Counted from the first letter of the stretch, positions 43,629-53,410 are shown. The stretch is DNA of 64,000 nt from Coprococcus sp. (GCA_022793995.1 JAAWDY010000067.1:62001-126000); one strand, 5' to 3'. The notes: generated by a model not told the origin, from the letters alone. Program-made: numbers and translations.

Positions 43629-44447
43629 CTACTCCTTGCCCTTCTTTCCCTTCCCTGCCGGGGCGGCGTCTGGATCGAGCATCTTCGCACGTTTCTTCTG
43701 CGCAACATATGTAACCAGCTTCTCTTTGAGGAACTTCGGGTTATCGCCGGCCTGGATCGCAAGAACGCCTTCGATGATGACCTGTTTATATAATAACTCT
43801 TCTTCATTCCTGACTGCAAGCTTATTTGCGATAGGGTTGAAAATAACGTTCGCCAAGATACATCCGTAGAATGTGGTAACAAGCGCTACTGACATCTGAG
43901 GACCGATATTAGAGGCTCCTCCTCCGTCGATATCCATCCCCTTCAGCATATTGATCAAACCGACTAATGTACCGATCATACCGAATGCCGGTGAAAATGC
44001 CGCTGCTTTAAGATATAAGTTCATTGCGTCATGATGCCGCGAATCCATGGTGTCCACCTCATTCTCCAGCAGCGTCCGCACCTCCTCTGGCTCCGTCGCA
44101 TCCACAATAAGCATGATACCCTGTTTAAAAAACGAGTCGTCAATCTCATTGGCTTTTTCTTCCAAGGCAAGCAGACCGTTCTTTCTTGCCAACTGCGCCA
44201 TCTCTTCCAATGTATCCAAAAGAGCCGGCATATTGTACTTATTCCCCTGAAGTAAAAGTTTAAAATGACTAGGAATCGTCACCAGCTTATTGAGCGGATA
44301 ACTTGCAATAATTGCTGCAATTGCTCCACCGATAACGATCGCCACACTCTGAGGATCCCAGAAATTCCCAAGACTCGACGGTCCAATACCGACGAATACA
44401 ATCAGAACCACTGCCAACACTAAACCTACAATACTAGTTACATCCAC
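43629..44447 (-). CDS. motA: Flagellar stator protein MotA
   Basis: 272 residues with four transmembrane segments. The conserved segment LYLKAAAFSPAFGMIGTLVGLINML and the cytoplasmic loop with charged residues that contact FliG are present. It forms the stator ring with MotB. It follows flbD; the order flbD-motA-motB is shared with many clostridia. Confidence 0.96.
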   Translation of the reverse strand: MDVTSIVGLVLAVVLIVFVGIGPSSLGNFWDPQSVAIVIGGAIAAIIASYPLNKLVTIPSHFKLLLQGNKYNMPALLDTLEEMAQLARKNGLLALEEKANEIDDSFFKQGIMLIVDATEPEEVRTLLENEVDTMDSRHHDAMNLYLKAAAFSPAFGMIGTLVGLINMLKGMDIDGGGASNIGPQMSVALVTTFYGCILANVIFNPIANKLAVRNEEELLYKQVIIEGVLAIQAGDNPKFLKEKLVTYVAQKKRAKMLDPDAAPAGKGKKGKE

Positions 44448-44468
44448 GTTGCTTCACCCCTTACTTAA

Positions 44469-44666
44469 TTATCTATTTGTATGGTAACAATGGATTCTTC
44501 CATTGTACTCGATCGTTTTCTCAATAATCTCTTCTGCGCTCTCTTTTACAATATAGAACTTTCCGTTCATCAATATCACTTTGGATTCCGGTATCAGATC
44601 TACTGCTTCGATCTGTGCGCAGTTCAGCACAATCTTCGTGTCGTTCAGCTTAGTAAGTATTATCAT
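44469..44666 (-). CDS. flbD: Flagellar protein FlbD
   Basis: 65 residues from the ATG of MIILTKLNDTKIVLNCAQIEAVDLIPESKVILMNGKFYIVKES, the typical FlbD. GAGG lies nine bases upstream. A longer frame would run into the palindrome at 44689-44726 and has no binding site. The function of this small family is unclear; it is conserved between flgE and motA in Firmicutes and spirochaetes. Confidence 0.92.
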   Translation of the reverse strand: MIILTKLNDTKIVLNCAQIEAVDLIPESKVILMNGKFYIVKESAEEIIEKTIEYNGRIHCYHTNR

Positions 44667-44688
44667 ACCACAGTTCCTCACATTTTTC

Positions 44689-44726
44689 AAACATATGCTG
44701 GATATAGATATATCCAGCATATGTTT
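44689..44726. other. Perfect 18-bp palindrome between flgE and flbD
   Basis: AAACATATGCTGGATATA, the two-base loop GA, and the exact complement. A T-run follows only on the plus strand, so on the coding (minus) strand it is not a standard terminator. It lies 23 bases before the flbD ATG and could be an RNA processing or stability element, or an attenuator, inside the fla operon. Confidence 0.7.
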
Positions 44727-44753
44727 TTTACTATTAAAATCACATCATTGTCA

Positions 44754-46064
44754 TTATCGCTTCATATTAACCAATTCCTGGAGCATCTCGTCCGTCACTG
44801 TAATGATCTTTGAGTTTGCCTGGAACCCTCTCTGGCAGGTAATCATATTAGAAAACTCGTTCGCCAGGTCCACGTTCGCCATCTCAAGGTAACCGCCCTT
44901 GATCTTGCCGGACGGTCCGCCGTTCGGCTTCATCGCTCCGATATCTCCCGCGTTGGCTCCCGGTGTGTAATAGTATCCGGTCGTCTTCTCCAGACCGTTC
45001 GGGTTCTCTACCGTAACAAGCGCTAACTGACCGATCGGGATCGTGCGGTTCTGCTTATCCACACCGATGATGGTTCCATCCTCATTGATCTTGTAACTCT
45101 GGATCTCGTACTGTTTTCCTGTCTCCGTGTCGATCGGGATCTGGATCGCAGAAAGCTCGTCGGCATAGACCGGATCCACGCTGGCAACCCGAGTGTTACC
45201 TTTGTTCGTTGTCTCGATTTTATCATTCCCAAATTTTGTCGCCAACAAGTCGGCTCCCGCCGGGCCGCTGTCGTCTCCCGTGGTCTTCTTCGTTATCGTC
45301 AGGTTCACTGTTCCTCCGAGGACCGCCGGATCCGTCGACTCCTGATAATTTGTCAGGGAAATATTATAATTCAAAAATGTAGCGTCTGCAGTCGTCCCCG
45401 TCCCTCCAGGAATCTGTACCTCTTTTCCTGCGACTGCCTTGATCCAGTCATTGATCTGATCTTTCAGGTCATCGTGTGCACTTTCCACAGGTATCCCGGC
45501 GATGGTGACCGTATACGCCGCGCCGTTCTTGACTACCTCTACATCCGCGCCGGTTACTTTATAAGAAGCCGCCGTTGCCGGAACTTCCGGAATCCCCGTC
45601 CCTGCCTGCACTGCATAGCCGTACACGTAACTCCTCTGGTCGTCTACCAGATATCCGTTGCTGTCAACACGGAAGATCCCCACGCGGGATAAGAATAATC
45701 CTGAACTTTCTACATTGGTAAATGTTCCATTCACCATGTTTCCTACCAGGAAGAACCCTGTTCCGTCGATCATACAATCCAATGGATTAGAAGATGGAGA
45801 CGGCGCTCCTGTTCCAAATTCATTCGTGATGGACGACATAACAGAACCATAACCTACCTGGGACGCGTTACGGCCGCCGGCCCCTCCCGCGAGAGTACTT
45901 CCTGCTGAACTATTCGTCGAATTTGCATACATGGAGTCCGCAAAGTGGTAGCTGTACCCTTTATATCCCCAAGAATTTACGTTTGCAATATTGTTGCCAA
46001 TTACATCCATTTTTGATTGATGCGATTTCAGTCCTGCGACTGCCGCAACCATTGATCTGACCAT
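44754..46064 (-). CDS. flgE: Flagellar hook protein FlgE
   Basis: 436 residues from the ATG after GGGAG. The N-terminus is MVRSMVAAVAGLKSHQSKMDVIGNNIANVNSWGYKGYSY. The D1-type segment DCMIDGTGFFLVG and the C-terminus GGYLEMANVDLANEFSNMITCQRGFQANSKIITVTDEML are diagnostic. It forms the hook that joins rod and filament. Export is measured by FliK encoded upstream. Confidence 0.95.
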   Translation of the reverse strand: MVRSMVAAVAGLKSHQSKMDVIGNNIANVNSWGYKGYSYHFADSMYANSTNSSAGSTLAGGAGGRNASQVGYGSVMSSITNEFGTGAPSPSSNPLDCMIDGTGFFLVGNMVNGTFTNVESSGLFLSRVGIFRVDSNGYLVDDQRSYVYGYAVQAGTGIPEVPATAASYKVTGADVEVVKNGAAYTVTIAGIPVESAHDDLKDQINDWIKAVAGKEVQIPGGTGTTADATFLNYNISLTNYQESTDPAVLGGTVNLTITKKTTGDDSGPAGADLLATKFGNDKIETTNKGNTRVASVDPVYADELSAIQIPIDTETGKQYEIQSYKINEDGTIIGVDKQNRTIPIGQLALVTVENPNGLEKTTGYYYTPGANAGDIGAMKPNGGPSGKIKGGYLEMANVDLANEFSNMITCQRGFQANSKIITVTDEMLQELVNMKR

Positions 46065-46148
46065 TTTTTTACTCCCTTTCTTCTTAGCCTGCCGCTGTCT
46101 TTGTATCTGCAAGTCATACAGATACGAAACCTCCATAAATGGTCCGGC

Positions 46149-46541
46149 TTACATTAAAACAGCGCTGTCAATATTTGTAAAAATGTTGTCTTTCATTTCC
46201 CTTCCCGACATTGTAGTGACTACGATATTATTCGGGACGTTCACAATAAAAGCTCCGTTCTCTCCAATGATAACTACATCCTTCGCACCTTTTGCTTTTG
46301 CTTTCTGGACCGCTTGGTTCAGATCGGCGAGAAGATTGTCTGTCATCTCGATTCCACGCTCCTGCACCCGCTGCGCCGCGTGTTTTGAAAACTGGATGGA
46401 TGATGCTTTTCCTGCTTCTTTTTGTAGAAGAGCCGCAAATTGTATGCCTGCGCTTCCTGCATTCGGTTTTGTATGCAGTCCGGCTGTCGCATGCTGCAGC
46501 TTTAGCGCGCCGGCGTTGGTAATTTGATTGATCTTACTCAT
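46149..46541 (-). CDS. TIGR02530-like flagellar operon protein
   Basis: 130 residues from the ATG 17 bases after the flgD stop. The segment IQFSKHAAQRVQERGIEMTDNLLADLNQAVQKAKAKGAKDVVIIGENGAFIVNV is typical of the TIGR02530 flagellar operon family, always found near flgD and flgE. The biochemical role is unknown; a chaperone or hook-assembly role is often supposed from position. Confidence 0.88.
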   Translation of the reverse strand: MSKINQITNAGALKLQHATAGLHTKPNAGSAGIQFAALLQKEAGKASSIQFSKHAAQRVQERGIEMTDNLLADLNQAVQKAKAKGAKDVVIIGENGAFIVNVPNNIVVTTMSGREMKDNIFTNIDSAVLM

Positions 46542-46557
46542 TCCCCCTGCACCGCCT

Positions 46558-47061
46558 TTATTCGCTTTCGCTCTCCTTGTTTTCTTCGTCTCCTTCTGAA
46601 GACTCTGGAACATTGCCTACTGCCATAACCTGTGCCAGGTCGTATTTGGTGCCATTTACATATACAGACGTTGTCCCTGTGAGATCTACTCCTGATACTA
46701 CGCCTCTGACCTTATCGACAATTTCTCCCTTTTCATTGGTGATGGCAATCGTTACCTCTTTGCCTAAAAGCCCTGTAGAATAACTGGTGAGCGTTACTGT
46801 TGAAAGATTATTGGTTACTGTTGAAAAATTAGAAATTGCTTCCGCCAGCTTTGACATCGTGCTCATGGACGACATCTGCGTCATCTGCGCCATCATATCC
46901 GCGTTACTCATCGGATTTGACATATCCTGGTACTGAAGCTCTGCCGCGAACAATTTCCAAAAATCATTTTCCGTCATGGATTTGTTCGACGACGCTGTGG
47001 TCTGTGTAGCCAATGTCTCGTCGTACAAGCTATTGATTACACTTCCGATTGATTCTGCCAT
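46558..47061 (-). CDS. flgD: Flagellar hook-capping protein FlgD
   Basis: 167 residues. The conserved N-terminal segment MTENDFWKLFAAELQYQDMSNPMSNADMMAQMTQMSSM identifies FlgD, and the C-terminal part is a short beta domain (TTSVYVNGTKYDLAQVMAV) with an acidic tail. It is the scaffold that caps the growing hook. Firmicutes FlgD is commonly this short, lacking much of the Salmonella C-terminal domain. Confidence 0.93.
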   Translation of the reverse strand: MAESIGSVINSLYDETLATQTTASSNKSMTENDFWKLFAAELQYQDMSNPMSNADMMAQMTQMSSMSTMSKLAEAISNFSTVTNNLSTVTLTSYSTGLLGKEVTIAITNEKGEIVDKVRGVVSGVDLTGTTSVYVNGTKYDLAQVMAVGNVPESSEGDEENKESESE

Positions 47062-47085
47062 TTGTGTTTTCTCTCCTCTCTGTTT

Positions 47086-48192
47086 TTAGCCCGCAAAACC
47101 AGCAAGGCCTAACCGCAGTTTCTGAATAAATTGTTCTGCGTCGTCTTCGTTCTGTTCTTTTCGGCCTTCTTTATTGTGCTCCTGCTGTGCTTCCTGTCTG
47201 CCCTGGCCGCTTTCATCTCTTGCCTGGTTCAGATAATCATTCTCCGGCTTTTCTACGATCACAGTCGTATTTCCCCCGAAATTGTGTTCGATCACGCCGC
47301 AGATCTCTTTCAGATTATTTCCCAGTATCTCCACAGCTTTTTTCTCAGAACAGATGAGTGAAACGTTCGCTTCTCCCTGCTGATAAGAGATCTTGACTGC
47401 GATCTTCCCCAGATTTTCCGGCTCGATATGTATCTCAAATTCATCGATACCGTTCTCCATCTTCGTCACAATCTGACCGGTCACCTGCTCAGGAAGCTCT
47501 TCCGGCTGACGTACCTGTACCGTAACCGTCTCTTTTGGCGCCTCTGGATGCATTTCGCTCCTCGCTGGACTTTCCGGGACAACTGCTGTCTGCTGTGTGC
47601 TCTGACTGGTGTTCTGAAAATTCTCCGTTTCCTCATTCCGGGACTTTGCGGGTCCTTTCCGGGTCTCTGTCTCAGACACCTTTGCCTCCATTTTCACGGA
47701 AATATCCGCCGCTACTTCTGCAACCTCCGGTTTTACGAATGTCTCCGCAAAACTCTCTGCTTCTTCTGGAATACGTTCCTGAATCATCTCCGGATGCTTC
47801 TCATCCACAGTCTGCACGGTTTCCATGACCGGCATTTCTACTTCCACACCGCCCAAAACAACTGGCTCTTCTGGCATAACGGCTTCTGGTTCTTCCGGCT
47901 GTGCCTGAATCATCTCCGGCCTCAGGTTTTGGCTCATCTGGTATGCTGCAAGCAGTCCGTCCGGCTGAACCTTTTCATCCTTCTCCGTCTCCTTTACAGG
48001 CGCTTCCTCTGTCTCTTCCGGCTTCTTTACTGTATCCTTTGTTTCTTTTGAGACTTCCTTCGTCTCTTCATTCTTGCCCTGAAGCAGATTCTTGAAGTCG
48101 TCCTTCACTTCCCCGGAATTATTCCCACTCTTCTGGCTTTTTGTTGTCTTCTGGTTCAGATTCAGAGACTGCCCTACGTTTAGCATGTTCAT
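47086..48192 (-). CDS. fliK: Flagellar hook-length control protein FliK
   Basis: 368 residues. The N-terminal two thirds are Glu/Pro/Lys-rich and probably unfolded, the molecular-ruler part. The C-terminal domain (about 235-320) has IVTKMENGIDEFEIHIEPENLGKIAVKISYQQGEANVSLICSEKKAVEIL, the Flg_hook pattern that contacts FlhB. It lies between fliJ and flgD as expected. Confidence 0.93.
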   Translation of the reverse strand: MNMLNVGQSLNLNQKTTKSQKSGNNSGEVKDDFKNLLQGKNEETKEVSKETKDTVKKPEETEEAPVKETEKDEKVQPDGLLAAYQMSQNLRPEMIQAQPEEPEAVMPEEPVVLGGVEVEMPVMETVQTVDEKHPEMIQERIPEEAESFAETFVKPEVAEVAADISVKMEAKVSETETRKGPAKSRNEETENFQNTSQSTQQTAVVPESPARSEMHPEAPKETVTVQVRQPEELPEQVTGQIVTKMENGIDEFEIHIEPENLGKIAVKISYQQGEANVSLICSEKKAVEILGNNLKEICGVIEHNFGGNTTVIVEKPENDYLNQARDESGQGRQEAQQEHNKEGRKEQNEDDAEQFIQKLRLGLAGFAG

Positions 48193-48267
48193 TGGTGCTC
48201 CTCCTTTCTTAATATTTTGTTGTTGTCAAATGATCTTGACTCTATAGTAATCTGCATTCATGCAGGA

Positions 48268-48720
48268 TTACCCCATTATTTTCGCCATCGCGCTCTTGGT
48301 GGCAACAAATTCTTCGATGAATTTCTCTTCTTCTTTTTGCACCGCTTTTTCGTATTCAGCTCGCTTTTTCTCTTTCAATTTATCAATAGAGGACGTCTCT
48401 TTCTTGGCTTCCACCACTTCGTTCCTCTTTGCTTCTTCCTGTTCCATGAGCTTTCTAAGCTGCTCTTGTTTGATACGTATCTTGATGCTGAGTGCTTCCA
48501 AGTAATTCTCATAGGCATGGATCTCGCAGATCGCTATCCCTTCCATCTTATGCTCCCTCAGCTCTTGTGTGCATGCAAAATGCTCCTCTTCCAGCTTTTC
48601 AATCGCCCGCTCACATTCTCTGACCTTGGCGAGTATCCTGGCGTGTTCTGCTTTCAAGCCGTCGAGCACCTGTTCCTTATAACTCAATACTGTGTCTAAT
48701 GCGAAAAAGAATTTCTTCAT
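48268..48720 (-). CDS. fliJ: Flagellar export protein FliJ
   Basis: 150 residues, almost all coiled coil (KVRECERAIEKLEEEHFACTQELREHK ... LKEKKRAEYEKAVQKEEEKF), the FliJ stalk form. It links the FliI ATPase ring to FlhA. The start overlaps the fliI stop as ATGA. The gap to fliK is 75 bases. Confidence 0.92.
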   Translation of the reverse strand: MKKFFFALDTVLSYKEQVLDGLKAEHARILAKVRECERAIEKLEEEHFACTQELREHKMEGIAICEIHAYENYLEALSIKIRIKQEQLRKLMEQEEAKRNEVVEAKKETSSIDKLKEKKRAEYEKAVQKEEEKFIEEFVATKSAMAKIMG

Positions 48721-50018
48721 CGTACAATACGCTCCATCATCTCAAATGATTCCTCTAACGAAAAACTTTCATCTATTTTCTGCATTAAAAATTCATTCAC
48801 CTTGTCGATTTTCGCGATCGCGACATCCAACTTGGGATTCGTTCCCGCCTTATAAGCGCCGATCGAAATCAAATCCTCATTCTTAGAATATATACTCAGG
48901 ATATCCCTCATCTTTGCCGCCGCCTCCCGATGCTCGGGGGGTACGATTTCCACCATCAGACGGGAGATGCTTGCATTAATGTCGATCGCCGGGAAATGGT
49001 TCTCATTGGCAAGCTTCCTTGTCAGCACGATATGTCCGTCCAAAATACCACGGACCGTGTCCGAAATAGGCTCATTTGTATCGTCGCCCTCCACCAAAAC
49101 AGTATATACCCCGGTGATAGAACCTTTCTCAAATTTGCCGCTCCTCTCCAGAAGCTTCGGAAATTCAGCGTAGATCGAGGGGGTGTAGCCCCTCGCCACA
49201 GGCGGCTCTCCGGTCGCAAGACCAATCTCGCGTTGTGCCATGGCAAAACGGGTAAGGGAGTCCATCATCAGAAGAACATCCTTGCCCTGATCTTTAAAAT
49301 ACTCTGCGATCGTCGTCGCGACAAGAGGACACTTCATACGAAGCATCGCAGGCTGGTCTGATGTTGCAACAACCAGAACGCTGCGCTTCATTCCTTCCGG
49401 ACCAAGATCCTTCTCTATAAACTCCCGGACCTCACGCCCTCGCTCTCCTACCAGCGCGATCACATTGATATCTGCTTTTACATTTTTTGCAATCATACCC
49501 AAAAGGGTACTTTTTCCAACTCCGCTCCCGGCAAAAATGCCGATACGCTGGCCCTTACCTATTGTATTCAGTCCGTCGATCGCCTTTACCCCAAACTCCA
49601 AAGTATCCCGTATTGGCGGTCTTTGCAATGGATTAATATATGTATTCTCAACATAATAATATCTCGGCGAAGGAAACGCCCCCAAATCATCCATGGGCTT
49701 TCCTGTCGCGTCGATGATACGCCCCCGCAGGAACTCGCCTACCGGGATCTTTAAACGACGTTTTGTATTCCGGACAAAGCTTCCGGCAGACACCCCGTTT
49801 ATATTCTCATAAGCCATAAGTTGCATCTTATCATCCCGAAATCCCACGACTTCTACCGGAATCTGCCGATGAGTCTCCTCATTATAGATCATTGCGATAT
49901 CGCCGATACTGGCATGGTTTCCAGAGGATTCCATCGCCATTCCAACGACATTCTCAATTTTTCCGATATGGCTTACTGTCTCTGTCTTTTGTATTAGTTC
50001 CGGAAGTTTTGAAAACAT
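48717..50018 (-). CDS. fliI: Flagellar export ATPase FliI
   Basis: 433 residues. Walker A is GIFAGSGVGKSTLLGMIAK, Walker B DVLLMMDSLTRFAMAQREIGLATGEPPVARGYTPS, and there is a beta-barrel N-domain (GRIDATGKPMDDLG). It is homologous to F1 beta and drives chaperone release and export start. It comes between fliH and fliJ. Confidence 0.97.
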   Translation of the reverse strand: MFSKLPELIQKTETVSHIGKIENVVGMAMESSGNHASIGDIAMIYNEETHRQIPVEVVGFRDDKMQLMAYENINGVSAGSFVRNTKRRLKIPVGEFLRGRIIDATGKPMDDLGAFPSPRYYYVENTYINPLQRPPIRDTLEFGVKAIDGLNTIGKGQRIGIFAGSGVGKSTLLGMIAKNVKADINVIALVGERGREVREFIEKDLGPEGMKRSVLVVATSDQPAMLRMKCPLVATTIAEYFKDQGKDVLLMMDSLTRFAMAQREIGLATGEPPVARGYTPSIYAEFPKLLERSGKFEKGSITGVYTVLVEGDDTNEPISDTVRGILDGHIVLTRKLANENHFPAIDINASISRLMVEIVPPEHREAAAKMRDILSIYSKNEDLISIGAYKAGTNPKLDVAIAKIDKVNEFLMQKIDESFSLEESFEMMERIVR

Positions 50019-50033
50019 AGTCTCTCCCCTTAA

Positions 50034-50798
50034 CTACGCTCTTACATTATTCAGTATATCCTTAATGTTCTCTAACTGTGTGCTGACGCTGGCGTCAATG
50101 ATCTCATCCGGCAATTCAATGATACAGGTCCCTTCCTCCCCATTGTCCATGGTTATGATCTTGATATTATCGGACAACCTTGCCATCGCCTCTAAAAATT
50201 CCGCGTCGACATCCATCGAGATCCCTGTATCACATTTGGTTATGTAAATTTTCGCCCAACGCTTCTTACGCATCTTATCGGTTGCCGCAAGGATCATACG
50301 CTTCACAATATCGCCGCTGGACTGCAAACTGGTTTGAATAATCTTCTCAGCTACAGCCAGAGATATCCGCTTCAGGTCATCGATATACTGCTCCAAAAGC
50401 TTATCCTTTTCCAGCGAAACACTCTTGATTACATCCGCAATATTCGTCTGAAGAGTGCGGATCTCCTGATCCAAGAGCTTTCTTTGTTCTTCGTATGCCT
50501 CCCTTAGACCTTCCTGGCGCCCGGTTTCCTTTCCCTCATGATAGCCGCGGTTACGGAGAATATCCGCCTGTTCCCTGGCGTCGTTTAGAATCTGAGCCGC
50601 CTGCTTCTGTGCATTCTCGATGATTTCCTGTTCTCTGGCTGATATCAGGTCCTCCTCCGGCTCTTCTTCCTCCTCCTCTTCCTCCAGTTCTTCGCATTCC
50701 TCTTCCGGCTCCTCTATCTTAAACCCCGCAAAGAAATCGAACGGTTTTACGTTCTGATCCCTTTCCGGTTCTTTCATAATCCTAGGCAATGATCTCAT
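50034..50798 (-). CDS. fliH: Flagellar assembly protein FliH
   Basis: Up to 254 residues. An acidic run near residues 32-50 (EEPEEECEELEEEEEEEEPE) precedes a long coiled coil (REQEIIENAQKQAAQILNDAREQADILRNRGYHEGKETGRQEGLREAYEEQRKLL) with V-ATPase E-type features and a C-terminal FliI-binding domain. FliH regulates FliI and links it to the C-ring. The start is uncertain: the first ATG overlaps the fliG end by 17 bases with its purine-rich site too close, and the next ATG is seven codons later. Confidence 0.92.
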   Translation of the reverse strand: MRSLPRIMKEPERDQNVKPFDFFAGFKIEEPEEECEELEEEEEEEEPEEDLISAREQEIIENAQKQAAQILNDAREQADILRNRGYHEGKETGRQEGLREAYEEQRKLLDQEIRTLQTNIADVIKSVSLEKDKLLEQYIDDLKRISLAVAEKIIQTSLQSSGDIVKRMILAATDKMRKKRWAKIYITKCDTGISMDVDAEFLEAMARLSDNIKIITMDNGEEGTCIIELPDEIIDASVSTQLENIKDILNNVRA

Positions 50799-51795
50799 CC
50801 TTTCCGCTCTTGACGATGATCAGCTCTCCAGCCTCTTCAAGTCTTCTGATCACACCCACAATCCTCTGCTGAGCTTCCTCTACATCCCTCAGACGTACAT
50901 TGACCGTAACTTCAAGGTCTGACCGGATGCTTTCTGCCATACGCGTAGATACATTGGCAAAGACAAGTTCTTTGATATTCTCATCAGAGCCTTTAAGAGC
51001 GTATACGATATCCTTGACGTCACATTCACGAATAAATCTCTGTATCGATCTGTTGTCCATGGATACGATGTCTTCAAATACGAACATCTTCTTACGGATC
51101 GTATCTGCCAGTTCTTCATCCTCTTTACCAAGTTCGTCAAAGATGTATTTCTCATTCGCTCTATCCATATGATTCATAACGTCCGCAATGTAGTCGATAC
51201 CACCGATCGTTGTGAAATCCTGCGTTGTAAGAACACTCTCAAATCGTTTCTTAAGCGTAGCTTCCACGACCTTAATTGCATCCGGGGACGCACTCTCCAT
51301 CCTGGCGATCGCTTCTACTACCTTAATGCGCTTTTCCTTCGGAAGTTCACTGATAATGGTCGAAGCCTGATCCGCCTCCGCATAGGACAATATCAACGCG
51401 ATCGTCTGCGGACGTTCATGCTGCAGGAAAGAAAACAGATTCTTTACACTGCTCTTCCGGATAAAGTCGAAAGGACGCACCTTCAGCGATTTTGACAGAC
51501 GGTCAAGTAAAGTCTGCGCCGTGCTCTCACCGAACGCCTTCTCAAGTACTGCTCTGGCATATTCCATGCCGCCGTCCGTCACCACCTTTTGTGTCAAGCA
51601 GATTTTGTAAAATTCATCTAAAACTTCCTCCATCTGCTCTGGTGTGACATGCCCCAGCTTTGCAACTTCTATTGTAAGTTTCTCAATATCGCTCTCGCTC
51701 AGGTGCTTATAAATCTGAGACGCCTTATCGGCTCCGAGGGAAACTATGACAGCTGCCGCTTTCTGCCCTGGCGTCAACTTCTCATTACTCTCCAT
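50782..51795 (-). CDS. fliG: Flagellar motor switch protein FliG
   Basis: 337 residues from the ATG eight bases after GGAGG, overlapping the fliF stop. Conserved FliG motifs are LTPGQKAAAVIVSLGADKASQIYKHLSESDIEKLT (N-domain), EHPQTIALILS-like HERPQTIALILSYAEADQAS (middle) and the charged C-terminal helix region VFEDIVSMDNRSIQRFIRECDVKDIVYALKGSDENIKEL that meets MotA. It forms the rotor face above FliM. Confidence 0.97.
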   Translation of the reverse strand: MESNEKLTPGQKAAAVIVSLGADKASQIYKHLSESDIEKLTIEVAKLGHVTPEQMEEVLDEFYKICLTQKVVTDGGMEYARAVLEKAFGESTAQTLLDRLSKSLKVRPFDFIRKSSVKNLFSFLQHERPQTIALILSYAEADQASTIISELPKEKRIKVVEAIARMESASPDAIKVVEATLKKRFESVLTTQDFTTIGGIDYIADVMNHMDRANEKYIFDELGKEDEELADTIRKKMFVFEDIVSMDNRSIQRFIRECDVKDIVYALKGSDENIKELVFANVSTRMAESIRSDLEVTVNVRLRDVEEAQQRIVGVIRRLEEAGELIIVKSGKDEIIA

Positions 51796-53383
51796 CTCCA
51801 TTGCCTCCATTTAACCAGTTCTTGAGTAACTGTGCGGAAATCTCGGAATTCTGCTCCGCAAACTCCCGGATGCTCCTCTTGAGTTCCATACTTCTGTCGT
51901 TCTGAAGCTCCTGAAGCTCTTGATTGAGGTCAAGCGTCGGAAGATCAATCTCTTCTGTCAACTCTGCCTCTTCAAGTTCCTCTTCCTCCTCAGCCTTGCG
52001 CCGGCTTCTGATTACGAAGAATACGATAAGCGCGATCAAAAGGAGCAGAAGAACAATGCCTGCAATGATTGCCCAGAGCGGTATCCCCTTCAGAATCTGC
52101 AGCACGCTGCCACTTGCCTCTTCGGACGGCTCCTCCTGCTGCGTTCCATTGAACACTGCGCTTACAACCGCAATCTTTTCTTCCTGTTCATATGTCGAAA
52201 TCCCCGCTGCATTTCCAATCAAGGAGCGAAGCTGTGATTCCCGCAGGCTTCCAAAACTGGTGCCGTTGATCGCAACAGATACCGTCAAGTCGTCTAGCGC
52301 TCCCGGAGAAACCTGGCCTTGTTCCTTAATCTGGTTCACCAGGTAGTCGCGGGATATGCTTTCGCTGTATGCATTCGTACCATTGTCGTCGCTGTCCGTA
52401 TTATATTCTGTATTGTCCGAATTCGTCTCAGAACCCGCAACGCCGCCAGCCGCACCGTCTGCGCCTGCTCCTTCCCGGTAGATCTGTTCAGTATCAACGA
52501 TCCCCCGCTTATCATTTTCATCTATTTTTTCCGGCGTGTTGTAAGTGATCGACTCGCGGATCAGGTTCTCCATATTGATCTGCGCCCGCGCGGAGATCGA
52601 AACATTCTCCGGCCCGTAAATCGGCCCCAGCACCTTCATGATATTGCTGATGATCTGGTTTTCCACAACGCGCGCGATTTCTTCCGCATCCGAGCTGTTC
52701 ACCGATTTCCCATCTTCCGACTCAACGGATACGTCGTTCCCGTTTCCATCAAAAACGCCTACGTTCGCCATCTCCATATCCGGAACGCTCTTTGCGACCA
52801 AACGCTGGATCCCCCGCACCTGGCTCTCAGAGGGGGAGCCACCATCCTTCATCACAACCGTGACAGACGCGCTTGCCTCTCTCGTGTCGTCGCTCAGCAC
52901 ATATCTGCTCTTTTCTCCGAGTGCGATCGTCACCGTGGCTTCCTTCACCCCGTCAAACATACGGATCGTCGCGCCGATTCGATCCTGAAGGTCATAAAGC
53001 TCATACTGGGCCTTCTCGGAATCCGTCGTCATCATACCGGAGTTGTTGATGTAAGTATCATATGTAAAACCGTTCTTCGGATATCCTTCCTGGACAAGCG
53101 TTGCCTTCGTCTGGTCCACTTCGCTTTTCTTTACCAGGATCGCGTCGTCTCCATCGTATTTGAAATCAACGCCGTCTTCCTGCAGTTTCGTAGTGATCTG
53201 CTGCGCCTCCGTCTCGCTCAGTCCAGAAAACAATGTCTCGTACGGTTGGTTATTCAAAATAAGCGCAATAATCACCGCCCCGATAATCAGCGCTGCCGCC
53301 CCGATGATGATTATCTTTTTTGTTCTGCTATTTATTTTGTCAGTCAGCTCTTTTAGCTGAGCAATTCTCTCTTTTACGTCCAT
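51785..53383 (-). CDS. fliF: Flagellar MS-ring protein FliF
   Basis: 532 residues. Two membrane segments (IIIIGAAALIIGAVIIALIL near 24-43 and LWAIIAGIVLLLLLIALIVFFVI near 438-460) bracket the periplasmic-side ring-building motifs, including PYETLFSGLSETEAQQITTKLQEDGV and ASVTVVMKDGGSPSESQVRGIQRLVAKSVPDM. The C-terminal tail ENSEISAQLLKNWLNGGNG binds FliG. The gene starts after a repeat-bearing 129-base gap from fliE, unusual for this tightly packed operon. Confidence 0.97.
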   Translation of the reverse strand: MDVKERIAQLKELTDKINSRTKKIIIIGAAALIIGAVIIALILNNQPYETLFSGLSETEAQQITTKLQEDGVDFKYDGDDAILVKKSEVDQTKATLVQEGYPKNGFTYDTYINNSGMMTTDSEKAQYELYDLQDRIGATIRMFDGVKEATVTIALGEKSRYVLSDDTREASASVTVVMKDGGSPSESQVRGIQRLVAKSVPDMEMANVGVFDGNGNDVSVESEDGKSVNSSDAEEIARVVENQIISNIMKVLGPIYGPENVSISARAQINMENLIRESITYNTPEKIDENDKRGIVDTEQIYREGAGADGAAGGVAGSETNSDNTEYNTDSDDNGTNAYSESISRDYLVNQIKEQGQVSPGALDDLTVSVAINGTSFGSLRESQLRSLIGNAAGISTYEQEEKIAVVSAVFNGTQQEEPSEEASGSVLQILKGIPLWAIIAGIVLLLLLIALIVFFVIRSRRKAEEEEELEEAELTEEIDLPTLDLNQELQELQNDRSMELKRSIREFAEQNSEISAQLLKNWLNGGNGDGE

Positions 53384-53410
53384 AGTCCAACTCTCTTATT
53401 TTGATTCCCC

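Noticed and set aside
47131..48095. Leu/Phe/Cys-rich plus-strand frames opposite fliK
   Set aside because: They resemble membrane proteins only because they are the complement of Glu/Lys-rich fliK; no binding sites.
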